DNA from: Nocardia abscessus
GTDB taxonomy: Bacteria; Actinomycetota; Actinomycetes; Mycobacteriales; Mycobacteriaceae
Assembly (NCBI RefSeq): GCF_015477775.1
Contig: NZ_JADLQO010000018.1
Location: forward strand, 62,001-126,000
Length of the DNA stretch: 64,000 nucleotides
Direction of reading: 5' to 3'
How positions within the stretch are numbered: position 1 is the first letter of the stretch; each line of letters begins with the position of its first letter. Below the pieces are notes generated by a model. The model was not told where the DNA came from and made no database searches. It worked only from the letters and a program-made list of their open reading frames with translations. Shown here in pieces: positions 34,917-43,440 of the stretch. The position numbers and the translations under genes are program-made.

Positions 34917-36050
34917 CTACGCGGGGAGGTCCAGCAGGGTTGCCAGGGCAGCGTGGTGCGCCTCGACCGAACCGAGTGCCAACTGGTCGGCTTTGGCCCG
35001 CTTCAGATACAGATGAGCGGGGTGTTCCCAGGTGAAACCGATGCCCCCGTGCAACTGGACGGCCTCTTCGGCGGCTTGCACCGCGGTGCGGGAACAGAAC
35101 GCCTGCGCGACGCTGACTGCGATCGGAACGTCGCGATCGGCATCGGCGACACAGGTTGCGGCGTACCTAGCGGCCGCACGGGCTTGGCCGAGGTTCACGT
35201 GCAGGTCGGCCAGCCGGTGCTTGACCGCTTGGTAGGAGCCGACGGGACGACCGAACTGGTATCGGGTCTTGACGTATTCCACGGTGGAGTCCAGACAGTA
35301 GGCGGCGATTCCGACCTGCTCGGCGGCCAATATCGCGGCGCCCACCGAGAGCGCGTGGCGCAGCGCGGCTTCGGCGTCACGGCCGTGGGCCAGCAAAGTG
35401 GCAGGCGCCGAATACAACCGCAGTGTCGCGATCGGACGGGTGAGATCCAGCGACGTCACCGCTTCGATGGCGACACCGTCGGAATCGGCGTCGACCAGGT
35501 AGAGGCCGACGGTTCCGTCGGCCGCTCGGGCGGGCACGACGATCCCCTGGGCAGGCATCAGATCGGCGATCGAGTCGATGGCGCCGGTCAATTCGAGGCC
35601 ATCCGCCTGCACCGTGGTCGCCACGTCGCCGGTGGGCGACGCGGTCAAGGGCACCGCGAGCGTTGTGAGCGTGGATCCGTCGGCGATCGCGGCGAGCAGG
35701 TCGAGTGTGTCGGGCCGGTGCGGCGCGCCCAGCAGGGCCGCGGTAGCGAAGACCGTGCCCAGGTAGGGCAGCGGCGCGACCGTTCGGCCGATCTCTTCGG
35801 CGACCACCGCGACCTCACGCCAGGTCGCGCCGGCTCCGCCGGATTCCTCGGCGATCGGCAGACCGGCGAGACCGATCTCGTGCGCGAGAGTCGACCAGGC
35901 CCGGCCGTCGTAGGGCTCGTCGGTCTCGATCCGCGCCAGGATCGATGTCGCGGTGGCCGCGTCGGCCAGAAACGCGCGTACGGTGGCGCGCAGGTCGTCT
36001 TCGTCCGCGCTGTAGAGCAGATGTTCGGCCGGTTCCAGGGTGGCGTTCAT
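34917..36050 (-). CDS. Acyl-CoA dehydrogenase, subunit of a FadE pair
   Basis: 377 aa from the ATG at 36050, which overlaps the stop of the next FadE (ATGA). ACAD fold: TLAHEIGLAGLPIAEESGGA, TRYQFGRPVGSYQAVKHRLA, QLHGGIGFTWEHPAHLYLKR. The typical substrate-side SEP/T loop is degenerate and the sequence is shorter in the middle. This fits the partner subunit of heteromeric actinobacterial FadE enzymes such as those of steroid side-chain oxidation, where two adjacent genes form an alpha2beta2 enzyme. Confidence 0.85.
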   Translation of the reverse strand: MNATLEPAEHLLYSADEDDLRATVRAFLADAATATSILARIETDEPYDGRAWSTLAHEIGLAGLPIAEESGGAGATWREVAVVAEEIGRTVAPLPYLGTVFATAALLGAPHRPDTLDLLAAIADGSTLTTLAVPLTASPTGDVATTVQADGLELTGAIDSIADLMPAQGIVVPARAADGTVGLYLVDADSDGVAIEAVTSLDLTRPIATLRLYSAPATLLAHGRDAEAALRHALSVGAAILAAEQVGIAAYCLDSTVEYVKTRYQFGRPVGSYQAVKHRLADLHVNLGQARAAARYAATCVADADRDVPIAVSVAQAFCSRTAVQAAEEAVQLHGGIGFTWEHPAHLYLKRAKADQLALGSVEAHHAALATLLDLPA

Positions 36051-37231
36051 CGGGGCAGGTCCTTCCAGGCGACGCCGGTGTCGTGGCGGGTCTCGGCGGG
36101 CAGGCCGAGCACTCGCTCGGCGATGATGTTTCGCAGGATTTCGCTGGTGCCGCCCTCGATCGAATTGCCTTTGGCGCGCAGGTACCGGTAGCCGGCACTG
36201 CGGGCACGGAAATCGACCGTGGCGGGACGGCGCATTTCCCAGCGCTCGTAGCGCAGTGCCTCCTCGCCGAGCAGATCCAGTTCCAGCGATGACGCCGCTT
36301 GGTTGATGCGGGCGAAGGCGATCTTCGCGCCGGCCCCTTCGTTGCCGGTGCCGCCGGAAGCGAGCAGACGACGCTGCCGCTCGCCGGCCAAGCGGGCGAC
36401 TTCGGCTTCGACCCACAACCCGACAAGTCGTTCACGCAGACCGGGTTTGCGCAGTTCGGGGCGATCGCGCCAGAGGTCGGCGACGATGCCGATCATGCCG
36501 TCCTCGCGCGGCGCCGCGCCGCCGCCGATGAAGACTCGTTCGTTCATCAGCGTGGTCATCGCGACGGACCAGCCTGCACCCACCTCGCCGAGCCGGTCGG
36601 CGTCGGGGATGCGCGCCTCGGTCAGGAATACCTCGTTGAATTCGGCCTCACCGGTGGCCTGACGCAGCGGGCGAACATCGACGCCGGGCTGGTCCATATC
36701 GCACACGAAATAGGTCAGTCCGCGATGCTTGGTCGCCTCGGGGTCGGTGCGAGCCAGCAGTATCGCGAATCGGGCTTCGTGGGCCATGGAGGTCCACACC
36801 TTCTGGCCGGTGACCACCCAGTCGTCGCCGTCACGGATCGCCCGTGTGCCGACCGCCGCCAGATCCGAGCCCGCATCCGGTTCGCTGAACAGCTGGCACC
36901 AGACCTGTTCTCCGGTCCACAGCGGTCGCAGCCATCGCGACTGTTGTTCGGCTGTGCCGTGGGCCAGGATGGTCGGCGCGGCCATGCCCAGGCCGACACC
37001 GATCCGTCCTGGATCGTTGCCGGGTGCGTCCGCCTCGGTGAACAGGGCGTCGACATGGGGTTGCAGCGCTCGCGGTGCGCCCAGGCCGCCGAGACCTTGT
37101 GGGTAGTGGATCCAGGCCAGCCCGGCGTCGAATCGGGCCCGCAGGAAAGCCAGTGGTTCGGTCTGCCGCGGATCGTTGGCGCGGAGGAATTCGGCGACGT
37201 GCTTTTCGATTTCGTCGATGGTGGGATTCAC
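36047..37231 (-). CDS. Acyl-CoA dehydrogenase, FAD-binding subunit of a FadE pair
   Basis: 394 aa from a GTG at 37231 that overlaps the SDR stop as GTGA. ACAD motifs: WCQLFSEPDAGSDLAAVGTR (FAD loop), WVVTGQKVWTSMAHEARFAI, and GNSIEGGTSEILRNIIAERV near the C-terminus. Together with the overlapping downstream FadE it should form a heteromeric dehydrogenase that introduces the alpha,beta double bond. The 605-codon open frame to 37864 is shadow upstream of the GTG. Confidence 0.88.
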   Translation of the reverse strand: MNPTIDEIEKHVAEFLRANDPRQTEPLAFLRARFDAGLAWIHYPQGLGGLGAPRALQPHVDALFTEADAPGNDPGRIGVGLGMAAPTILAHGTAEQQSRWLRPLWTGEQVWCQLFSEPDAGSDLAAVGTRAIRDGDDWVVTGQKVWTSMAHEARFAILLARTDPEATKHRGLTYFVCDMDQPGVDVRPLRQATGEAEFNEVFLTEARIPDADRLGEVGAGWSVAMTTLMNERVFIGGGAAPREDGMIGIVADLWRDRPELRKPGLRERLVGLWVEAEVARLAGERQRRLLASGGTGNEGAGAKIAFARINQAASSLELDLLGEEALRYERWEMRRPATVDFRARSAGYRYLRAKGNSIEGGTSEILRNIIAERVLGLPAETRHDTGVAWKDLPR

Positions 37232-38001
37232 GCGACCGGACCTCCGGCGACGTAGAGCACCTGACCGGAGACGTACCCCGCCCCCTCGCTGGTGAGGAAG
37301 GCTATGGCATGGGCGATGTCCTCGGGCGAACCGACCCGGCCGACCGCGATTTTCGCCGCCATCGCGGCTTGGAGCTCGTCGAAGTCGATGCCGGTGCGGG
37401 CGGCCGCTGCGGCGGTCATGTCGGTCACGGTGAACCCGGGGGCCACGGCATTGACGGTGGCGCCGAACCGGCCGAGCTCGATGGCCAGAGTCTTGGTGAA
37501 TCCCTGCAAACCGGCTTTGGCGGCAGCGTAATTGGCCTGCCCGCGGTTGCCCAGCGCCGAGGTGCTCGACAGGTTCACGATTCGTCCCCAACCGGCATCG
37601 GTGATGTGCTTTTGCACCGCACGCGACATGAGGAAGGCGCCGCGCAGGTGGACGCCGACGACCGTGTCCCAGTCCTCGTCGGTCATCTTGAACAGCAGGT
37701 TGTCGCGGGTGACCCCGGCATTGTTGACCAGCACTGTCGGCGGTCCCAACTCCTCGACGACCCGGCCGACCGCGTGCTCGACCTGCCCGGGGTCGGCGAC
37801 ATCGGCGCCGAAAGCCGCGGCGCGCCCGCCGGTTTCGGCGATGGCGCGCACTGTGTCGGCGCACTGCTCGGAGTCGAGATCGAGCACGGCCACGGCCATG
37901 CCCTCGGCCGCGAGCCGCACGGCGGTCGCGGCGCCGATGCCGCGCGCGGCGCCGGTGACGATCGCGACGCGCTCGGTGGGATCAGGAACGGAAGATGTCA
38001 T
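37228..38001 (-). CDS. SDR family oxidoreductase (FabG-like)
   Basis: 257 aa. Cofactor motif VTGAARGIGAATAVRLAAEG, strand end DLDSE, ADVADPGQVE, NNAGVTRDN, then the catalytic triad in SSTSALGNRGQANYAAAKAG (Ser, Tyr, Lys). The C-terminus YVSGQVLYVAGGP is typical of beta-ketoacyl reductase-type SDRs. Probably oxidises a 3-hydroxyacyl-CoA intermediate. Coupled to the FadE pair. Confidence 0.88.
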   Translation of the reverse strand: MTSSVPDPTERVAIVTGAARGIGAATAVRLAAEGMAVAVLDLDSEQCADTVRAIAETGGRAAAFGADVADPGQVEHAVGRVVEELGPPTVLVNNAGVTRDNLLFKMTDEDWDTVVGVHLRGAFLMSRAVQKHITDAGWGRIVNLSSTSALGNRGQANYAAAKAGLQGFTKTLAIELGRFGATVNAVAPGFTVTDMTAAAAARTGIDFDELQAAMAAKIAVGRVGSPEDIAHAIAFLTSEGAGYVSGQVLYVAGGPVA

Positions 38002-38057
38002 GAGTTTCCTCGAAAACGTTGAAGAAGTGAGTATTTCGATGCCGTCGAGCGGCGGCT

Positions 38058-39098
38058 TCAGTCGCTGAGCGCGGATAGTCCGTGCGCCGCGATGGGCTCG
38101 ACCAGTGCGCCGATGCGCTCGAAACCCGGTCCGACCGTCTTGCCCTTGCGGTATCGGAAGTGGATTCCTTCGAGAATCGCGGCGACCTTGAAGAACCCGA
38201 AAGCCAGGTACCAGGACAGATCGGACAGGTCGGCGCCGGTCTGAGTGCCGTAGCGGCGCAGCAGCTCCGCGGACGGCGCGAATCCGGCGTCGGCGCTGAC
38301 ACCGCCGGACAGTGGGTTGCCGGGCATCTCCGCCAGCCCGTCCCAGTACGCCGCGAACAGCCCGAGGTCGGCCAAGGGGTCACCGATCGTGGACAGCTCC
38401 CAGTCCACGATCGCGGCCAGTGAATCGTCCTCGGCCACAATGGTGTTGTCGAGCCGGAAGTCGCCGTGCACCACCGCGCCGGCCCGATCGGGCGGGACCG
38501 CGCCCATCAGCCGATCGCGCAGTCGGCCCAGGTCGGGAAGTTCGCGGCTGCGGGAGGCGGCCAACTGCTTGGACCAGCGTTGCAGCTGGCGGCACAGATA
38601 GCCCTCCGGACGGCCCAGTCCTTCGAGTCCGACGGTGTGTGGACCGATCGTGTGCAGCTCGGCCAGCGCGTCGACGAGCGCGAACGATATGCGGCGCGCC
38701 CGTGCCGGTCCGAGGTGGGCGGTGTCGGCACGGGTGCGATAGACCGTGCCCTCGACCTCACGCATCAGATAGAAAGGCGCGCCGATGAGATGCGGGTCGT
38801 CGCACAAGAGGACGACATCGGGCACCGGGACGGCGGTGGGCGCCAATGCCGACATGACCCGGTATTCGCGGGCCATATCGTGTGCGGTGGCGAGCACGTG
38901 ACCCAGCGGAGGGCGACGCAGCACCCATCTTCGCGTGCCGTCGGTCAGGCGATAGGTGAGGTTGGAGCGACCGCCGGCGATCAGCTCGATGCGCAGGGCG
39001 CTCGTATCGATCTCGGGCAGTTCGCTGCCCAAGTACTGTCGCAGGGCATCGAGGTCGACCCCGATGTCGTCGCCGGGTGATGCGGGAGTTTCGGTCAC
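38058..39098 (-). CDS. APH-type phosphotransferase (ACAD10/11 kinase-domain homologue)
   Basis: 346 aa from a GTG at 39098; the 609-codon frame upstream is shadow. Aminoglycoside-phosphotransferase fold: IAGGRSNLTYRLTDGTRRWV, LRRPPLGHV, catalytic HGDFRLDNTIV, metal aspartate in IVDWELSTIGDPLADLG. This is the family fused to ACADs in ACAD10/11 and present as LvaA in levulinate degradation, where it phosphorylates the 4-hydroxyl of 4-hydroxyacyl-CoAs. Neighbours on both sides (HAD, ACADs) match that system. An antibiotic kinase is unlikely. Confidence 0.85.
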   Translation of the reverse strand: MTETPASPGDDIGVDLDALRQYLGSELPEIDTSALRIELIAGGRSNLTYRLTDGTRRWVLRRPPLGHVLATAHDMAREYRVMSALAPTAVPVPDVVLLCDDPHLIGAPFYLMREVEGTVYRTRADTAHLGPARARRISFALVDALAELHTIGPHTVGLEGLGRPEGYLCRQLQRWSKQLAASRSRELPDLGRLRDRLMGAVPPDRAGAVVHGDFRLDNTIVAEDDSLAAIVDWELSTIGDPLADLGLFAAYWDGLAEMPGNPLSGGVSADAGFAPSAELLRRYGTQTGADLSDLSWYLAFGFFKVAAILEGIHFRYRKGKTVGPGFERIGALVEPIAAHGLSALSD

Positions 39099-39121
39099 GA
39101 TATTTCTCTCTTGCTGCGGGA

Positions 39122-39811
39122 TCACCGCGTCCAATGGGCGGGGCGGTGACGTCGCCAGATCGTCTTGTGCTGGTTCGGTGTCGGCGGCAGCTGCGGGAAC
39201 ACCCCGAAGCGGGTGGCGAGTTCTTCCGCGGTGGTGGCGGCATCGCCGTGCACGATGCCGTCGATTCCGGCGCGGCGGGCGCCGTCGATGTTGTGCGGCA
39301 GATCGTCGATCATGACGACGTTCGCCGGATCGACTCCGAGTTTCCGGCAGGCCAGCTGGTACATCGCCCGGGACGGCTTGCGCAGTCCGACCTCGGCCGA
39401 CACGATGGCGACATCCACCAGCGCGCGGAGGTCGACGCCGTCGTAGCAACCGCGTCCCAGCGAGTTCGACACCAGCGCAACCGGATGCCCCGCCGCCTTG
39501 ATCCCGGCGACCAGTTCGATCATCGCGGCATCGGGTCGGATTCCTGATCGCATTCGCTGCAGCAAACCGGTGGCCTCGACGGTCCCGCCGTGCTGGGTGA
39601 GCGCGGTGGCCATGACCGTTTCGAAATGCTCGTCGGTGAGGCGACCTGTCTCGAATTCGATGAAAGCCGAATGGACGAGCGGATCGGAAACAAGGAGGCG
39701 GAACGGAAGCTCCGGTGCGACACCGATACTTCGCGCGAACGCTCGAAATCCATCGAACACGCTCGTGGTCAGCACTCCGCCGAAGTCGATGAAGACGGCC
39801 CGGGTCTTCAT
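39122..39811 (-). CDS. HAD hydrolase of the ACAD10/sEH N-terminal type
   Basis: 229 aa. Motif I is FIDFGGVLT (nucleophile Asp, with Gly where phosphatases have the second Asp, as in the epoxide hydrolase/ACAD10 branch). Motif II ALVSNS, motif III Lys in LRKPSRAMYQLACRKLG, motif IV MIDDLPHNIDGARRAG. Human ACAD10 has this domain fused before its kinase and dehydrogenase domains; here it is the gene directly upstream of the kinase. May remove or proofread a phosphate. Overlaps the SDR by 4 bases. Confidence 0.85.
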   Translation of the reverse strand: MKTRAVFIDFGGVLTTSVFDGFRAFARSIGVAPELPFRLLVSDPLVHSAFIEFETGRLTDEHFETVMATALTQHGGTVEATGLLQRMRSGIRPDAAMIELVAGIKAAGHPVALVSNSLGRGCYDGVDLRALVDVAIVSAEVGLRKPSRAMYQLACRKLGVDPANVVMIDDLPHNIDGARRAGIDGIVHGDAATTAEELATRFGVFPQLPPTPNQHKTIWRRHRPAHWTR

Positions 39812-40617
39812 GTCGTCGATGTCCTGTCATCAGGGGCAACCGCCGAGAAGGACCGGAACCGGCCTGCGTCGCCGAGCATCTGGCCACCGTCGACGACCAG
39901 TGTCGTTCCGGTGATCCAGGACGCGGCCTCGGAGACGAGGAAGAGGATGGCGGCGCCGATGTCGTCCGGTTCTCCGATCCGCGTCATCGCGGTGGCGCTC
40001 GCTACTTCGGACTCGTGCTCTTCCCACAATGCCTTGGCCAGTTGGGTGCGGACCACACCCGGCGCGACCGCGTTGACCCGGACTCGCGGACCGAGCTCCA
40101 GCGCCAGCTGCTCGGTGAGGTGAACGACGGCGGCCTTGGAGGCGTTGTAGAAGCCGAGGCCCGACTCGTGGAGAAATCCGCCGATCGAGGCAGTATTGAC
40201 GATTGCTCCCCCGTGCTCGCCCATCCATGCCTCGACAGCCAATTTCGTCCACAGAATCGGCGCCCAGACGTTGACGTCGAAGGTTTTGGCGAATCGGGCT
40301 TTGTCTTGGCCGATGAGTGGGCCGAAGGCCGGATTCGTACCGGCATTGTTGATCAGGATATCGATGCTGCCGTAGGTCCCGAGTGCGAAGTCGATGCACT
40401 TGCGGGCAGCGTCTTCGTCGGCGACGTGTGCGCCGAATCCCACCGCGCCCGCACCGATGGCTTCCGCCGCCGCCTCGGCGTCCGCCTGCGAGCGCGATGT
40501 GAGTACCACTTTCGCTCCCGCCGTCACCAGCGCACGGGCGGTCGCCGATCCGATTCCCCGCGAGCCCCCGGTGACGATCGCGGTCTTCCCGCTCAGTTCC
40601 TGCAAAGGGTGGTTCAC
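39808..40617 (-). CDS. SDR family oxidoreductase
   Basis: 269 aa. IVTGGSRGIGSATARALVTA, VADEDAARKCIDF, INNAGTNPAFGP, and the catalytic Ser-Tyr-Lys in NTASIGGFLHESGLGFYNAS then KAAVVHL. Ends GTTLVVDGGQ. The family includes 3-hydroxyacyl and 4-hydroxy/4-oxoacyl dehydrogenases. In this operon it could interconvert 4-oxo and 4-hydroxy acyl groups, which is inference. Confidence 0.85.
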   Translation of the reverse strand: MNHPLQELSGKTAIVTGGSRGIGSATARALVTAGAKVVLTSRSQADAEAAAEAIGAGAVGFGAHVADEDAARKCIDFALGTYGSIDILINNAGTNPAFGPLIGQDKARFAKTFDVNVWAPILWTKLAVEAWMGEHGGAIVNTASIGGFLHESGLGFYNASKAAVVHLTEQLALELGPRVRVNAVAPGVVRTQLAKALWEEHESEVASATAMTRIGEPDDIGAAILFLVSEAASWITGTTLVVDGGQMLGDAGRFRSFSAVAPDDRTSTT

Positions 40618-40657
40618 CAGCCCTCCTTTTCGATGCTCATGTCCGTCCCTCGGGTGC

Positions 40658-41467
40658 TCACCGCGACCGCAATGCTTGGAAAGCGGGATCTCGCCGCTGC
40701 AGATAGCTCGTCACGCCTTCGGCGGCATCGGGGTGGCGGAACGACTCGAGCATGAGCCGGTCGGCCTCGACGGCGGCAGGCTCGAATTCGGTGTGCAGGC
40801 CCTCGTACACCTGCTGCTTGATAACGCTCATCGAGCTCGGCGAGCTGAAGGCGGCGAGCTCGGCGGCGTAGTCCACGGCGGCTTGGACCAGGTCCTCCGC
40901 CGCCACCACACGGTCGGCGAGGCCGAGTCGGCAAGCTTCCTCGCCGCTGACCACCCGGCCCGACAGCAGCAGGTCCAGCGCCTTGCTCGTTCCGATCAAG
41001 CGCGGCAGCAGCCAGGCGATTCCGTATTCGGCGATCAGACCGCGCCGCACGAACGCCGTGGTGAATTTCGCCGCGGGTGTGGTGAAACGAAGGTCGCAGT
41101 ACAACGCCTCGACCAGGCCCAAACCCGCCGCGGCACCGTTGACGGCTGCGATCATCGGCTTGCGCACCGTCAGCGGATGCCACCGTGGCCGCGACCGCTC
41201 GGGCGGTCGCAAGTCGTCCGTGGTGCTGACGTCGTGCAGGTCGTCCAGATCCGCACCGGCGCAGAAGCCGCGGCCTGTCCCGGTGACCACGATCGACCGC
41301 ACCTCGGGATCGCTGTCGGCGGCGTCGAGGAGTTCGAAGTATCGCTGCTCCAACTCGTCGTTCCACGCATTGAGGCGCGCGGGCCGATTCAAGGTGAGAA
41401 CGAGCACGGCACCGCGCCGCTCGGCGAGCACCGGCTGTTCGGTCTCGGCACGCTCCGGCTGACTCAT
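40658..41467 (-). CDS. Enoyl-CoA hydratase/isomerase
   Basis: 269 aa. Crotonase fold: VLTLNRPARLNAWNDELEQR, oxyanion hole TGRGFCAGADLDDL and AAVNGAAAGLGL, RFTTPAAKFTTAFVRRGLIA (catalytic Glu region altered, reading GLIAEYGIAW with one Glu), LLSGRVVSGEEACRLGLADR. The 419-aa dehydrogenase stop overlaps its ATG (ATGA). Hydrates the enoyl-CoA formed by that dehydrogenase. Confidence 0.87.
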   Translation of the reverse strand: MSQPERAETEQPVLAERRGAVLVLTLNRPARLNAWNDELEQRYFELLDAADSDPEVRSIVVTGTGRGFCAGADLDDLHDVSTTDDLRPPERSRPRWHPLTVRKPMIAAVNGAAAGLGLVEALYCDLRFTTPAAKFTTAFVRRGLIAEYGIAWLLPRLIGTSKALDLLLSGRVVSGEEACRLGLADRVVAAEDLVQAAVDYAAELAAFSSPSSMSVIKQQVYEGLHTEFEPAAVEADRLMLESFRHPDAAEGVTSYLQRRDPAFQALRSR

Positions 41468-42723
41468 CGCTGTTCCCGTCCTTCGATCGAAGCGGTGTGT
41501 CCGGATCGGACGGTGGCACGGTGTTTACGCAGTTCGTGCGTGGCGATAGCGCGTTTGTGCACTTCATCGGGGCCGTCGGCAAGGCGCAACGTGCGCAGGC
41601 TCGCCCAGAAGCGGGCCAACGGGACATCGTCGGTGACCCCTGCTCCGCCATGGACCTGAATTGCGCGATCGACGATTTCGAGCGCCATGCCGGGTGCCGC
41701 GACCTTGATGGCGGCGATCTCCGTGCGGGCGGCCTTGTTCCCGACGGTGTCCATCATCCAGGCCGCTTTGAGTGTCAACAGCCGAGTCTTCTCGATCTCG
41801 ACGCGCGCCTCGGCGATCCAGTCCTGGATATTGCTCCGCTCGCTCAGCGGCGACCCGAAGGTCACGCGGGCGTCCGCGCGCAGGCACATCAGTTCCAGCG
41901 CCCGCTCCGCCACACCGATCGCTCGCATGCAGTGGTGGATGCGGCCTGGTCCCAGACGAGCCTGGCTGATCGCGAAGCCCTCCCCCTCACCCGCCAGCAG
42001 GTCGGCGGCCGGGACCCGGACGTTGCGAAAATCGATTTCGGCATGTCCCTCGCGGTCGAGGTATCCGAACACGGGAAGACTGCGGACAATCGTGACGCCC
42101 GGGGCGTGCATCGGCACGACGACCATCGACTGCCTGCGATGTACGGGGCCTTCCTGCGTGGTCTTGCCCATCACGATCAGCACCGCGCAGTTCTTGTGCA
42201 TGGCATTGGAGGCGAACCACTTCCGGCCGTTGAGTACGTACTCGTCGCCGTCTCGCTCGATTCGCAGCTCGATATTCGTGGCATCCGAACTGGCCACCGC
42301 GGGCTCGGTCATCGCGAACGCCGAACGGATCGTTCCCGCCAGCAACGGTTTCAGATATTTCTCCTGATGCTCCGCGGTCCCGAAGAGCGTCAGCACCTCC
42401 ATGTTCCCCGTATCCGGTGCGGCGCAGTTGCACGCCTCCGGCGCCAAATGCGGGCTGCGGCCCATGATTTCGGCGAGCGGCGCGTATTCCAGATTCGTCA
42501 GCCCCGGTCCCCACTGCGGGTTCGGATGAAAGAGATTCCACAGCCCGCGGCGGTGAGCCTCGGCCTTGAGCTCCTCGAGGACCGTCGGGTGATGATGCGC
42601 ATCTCCCGACGCCCGTATCTGTTCCTCGTACACAGCCTCGGCCGGATAGACGCATTCGTCCATGAATGCCAGCAAATCGGCCTGATACCGCTTCGCGCGG
42701 TCGGACACAGTGAACAATTCCAC
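41464..42723 (-). CDS. ACAD10/11-like acyl-CoA dehydrogenase
   Basis: 419 aa. FAMTEPAVASSDATNIELRI (FAD loop in the form typical of ACAD10/11), YVLNGRKWFASNAMHKNCAV, FGYLDREGHAEIDFRNVRVP, FGSPLSERSNIQDWIAEARV, and QVHGGAGVTDDVPLARFWA. It differs clearly from the other two FadE proteins in the cluster. Mammalian ACAD11-type enzymes act on 4-phosphohydroxyacyl-CoA made by their kinase domain; here kinase and HAD are separate genes in the same operon. First gene after the promoter with the 42787 operator. Confidence 0.88.
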   Translation of the reverse strand: MELFTVSDRAKRYQADLLAFMDECVYPAEAVYEEQIRASGDAHHHPTVLEELKAEAHRRGLWNLFHPNPQWGPGLTNLEYAPLAEIMGRSPHLAPEACNCAAPDTGNMEVLTLFGTAEHQEKYLKPLLAGTIRSAFAMTEPAVASSDATNIELRIERDGDEYVLNGRKWFASNAMHKNCAVLIVMGKTTQEGPVHRRQSMVVVPMHAPGVTIVRSLPVFGYLDREGHAEIDFRNVRVPAADLLAGEGEGFAISQARLGPGRIHHCMRAIGVAERALELMCLRADARVTFGSPLSERSNIQDWIAEARVEIEKTRLLTLKAAWMMDTVGNKAARTEIAAIKVAAPGMALEIVDRAIQVHGGAGVTDDVPLARFWASLRTLRLADGPDEVHKRAIATHELRKHRATVRSGHTASIEGREQR

Positions 42724-42786
42724 GAAAACTCCTTGATCGAGCGTTACGGCCGGACTCGGCCCAGAAACCCCTGTTTTTTGTTGTAC

Positions 42787-42808
42787 TTGAACATGACGTC
42801 AATTTCAA
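42787..42808. promoter_or_regulatory. Operator-like palindrome, site 2 (best copy)
   Basis: Half-sites TTGAACATGAC and GTCAATTTCAA, matching at 9 of 11 paired positions around TGACGTCA. It lies 64-85 bases upstream of the ACAD10/11-like start and about 40 bases past the stop of the TetR at 42850. It shares 19 of 22 bases with the thiolase site. Confidence 0.65.
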
Positions 42809-42849
42809 TATCTTCGGCAGAAGCCTCCCGCGAGGCCCTCCGGTTCGGC

Positions 42850-43440
42850 TCAGCTCGCTTGCAGCGCCCCGTCGACAAGGGCCGCGACCAGCGTCGAGGC
42901 AGCGGATACGCTCGCCTGGCGACCAGCGACGATGTCCGCGTACAGAATCGACTCACCCAGCCTGACCACCCCGTACGCGAGGGTGTCCAGATCGACCAGC
43001 GGACGCAGGCCGGCCGCGTCGACGTCTCGCTCGAGCAGTTGCCGCACAGCGGCGACCATCCGCGGCTGCATCGCACCCATCGGGTCGGTCAGGGCCCGGA
43101 TCGCGGTCACCGGCTCCTCGGCCAGCAACTTCTGCAGGCTGGGGTCTCTACCGCTTCGGGCCCCGTGATCGGTCATGATCCACACGCTGCGCAGCCCGCC
43201 GTCGTGATCGCGCACCCGGTCCCCCCAGGACTGCCGCCAACGTCCGGCCGATGTGGCCAGGCTTCGCTCGGCCAGCCACCAGAGCGCCTCACTCAAGAGC
43301 TGATCGCGGTTGCCGGCCCGGCGGAACAAGGTGGCTCGAGAAATATGCAACTCGGCCGCCAGCGTGCCGAGATCGAGACGTTGTCCCGCCACGATGGACG
43401 CGACCGCACGCTGAACGATGTCATCCTTGGCCACCGGCAT
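42850..43440 (-). CDS. TetR family (QsdR-like) regulator
   Basis: 196 aa from the ATG at 43440; the 358-codon frame upstream is shadow of the reductase. HTH: DIVQRAVASIVAGQRLDLGT, LAAELHISRATLFRRAGNRD. The C-terminal domain has WIMTDHGARSGRDPSLQKLL and VYGVV-type helices (YGVVRLGESILYADIVAG), as in QsdR-type regulators. It overlaps the 3' end of the ferredoxin-reductase gene by 20 bases. Another candidate for the shared operator. Confidence 0.78.
   Translation of the reverse strand: MPVAKDDIVQRAVASIVAGQRLDLGTLAAELHISRATLFRRAGNRDQLLSEALWWLAERSLATSAGRWRQSWGDRVRDHDGGLRSVWIMTDHGARSGRDPSLQKLLAEEPVTAIRALTDPMGAMQPRMVAAVRQLLERDVDAAGLRPLVDLDTLAYGVVRLGESILYADIVAGRQASVSAASTLVAALVDGALQAS

Noticed and set aside
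34521..36191. 556-codon plus-strand ORF opposite the FadE gene
   Set aside because: Gly/Arg/Val shadow with no motif; the minus strand encodes recognisable MaoC and FadE proteins.
38058..39098. Aminoglycoside resistance kinase
   Set aside because: The APH fold is present, but the operon (HAD, dehydrogenases, hydratases) and motif style fit the ACAD10/11-associated branch.
38058..39887. 609-codon frame as an ACAD10-like HAD-kinase fusion
   Set aside because: The HAD protein is in a different frame (39122-39811) with its own start and stop; the upstream part of this frame is shadow.
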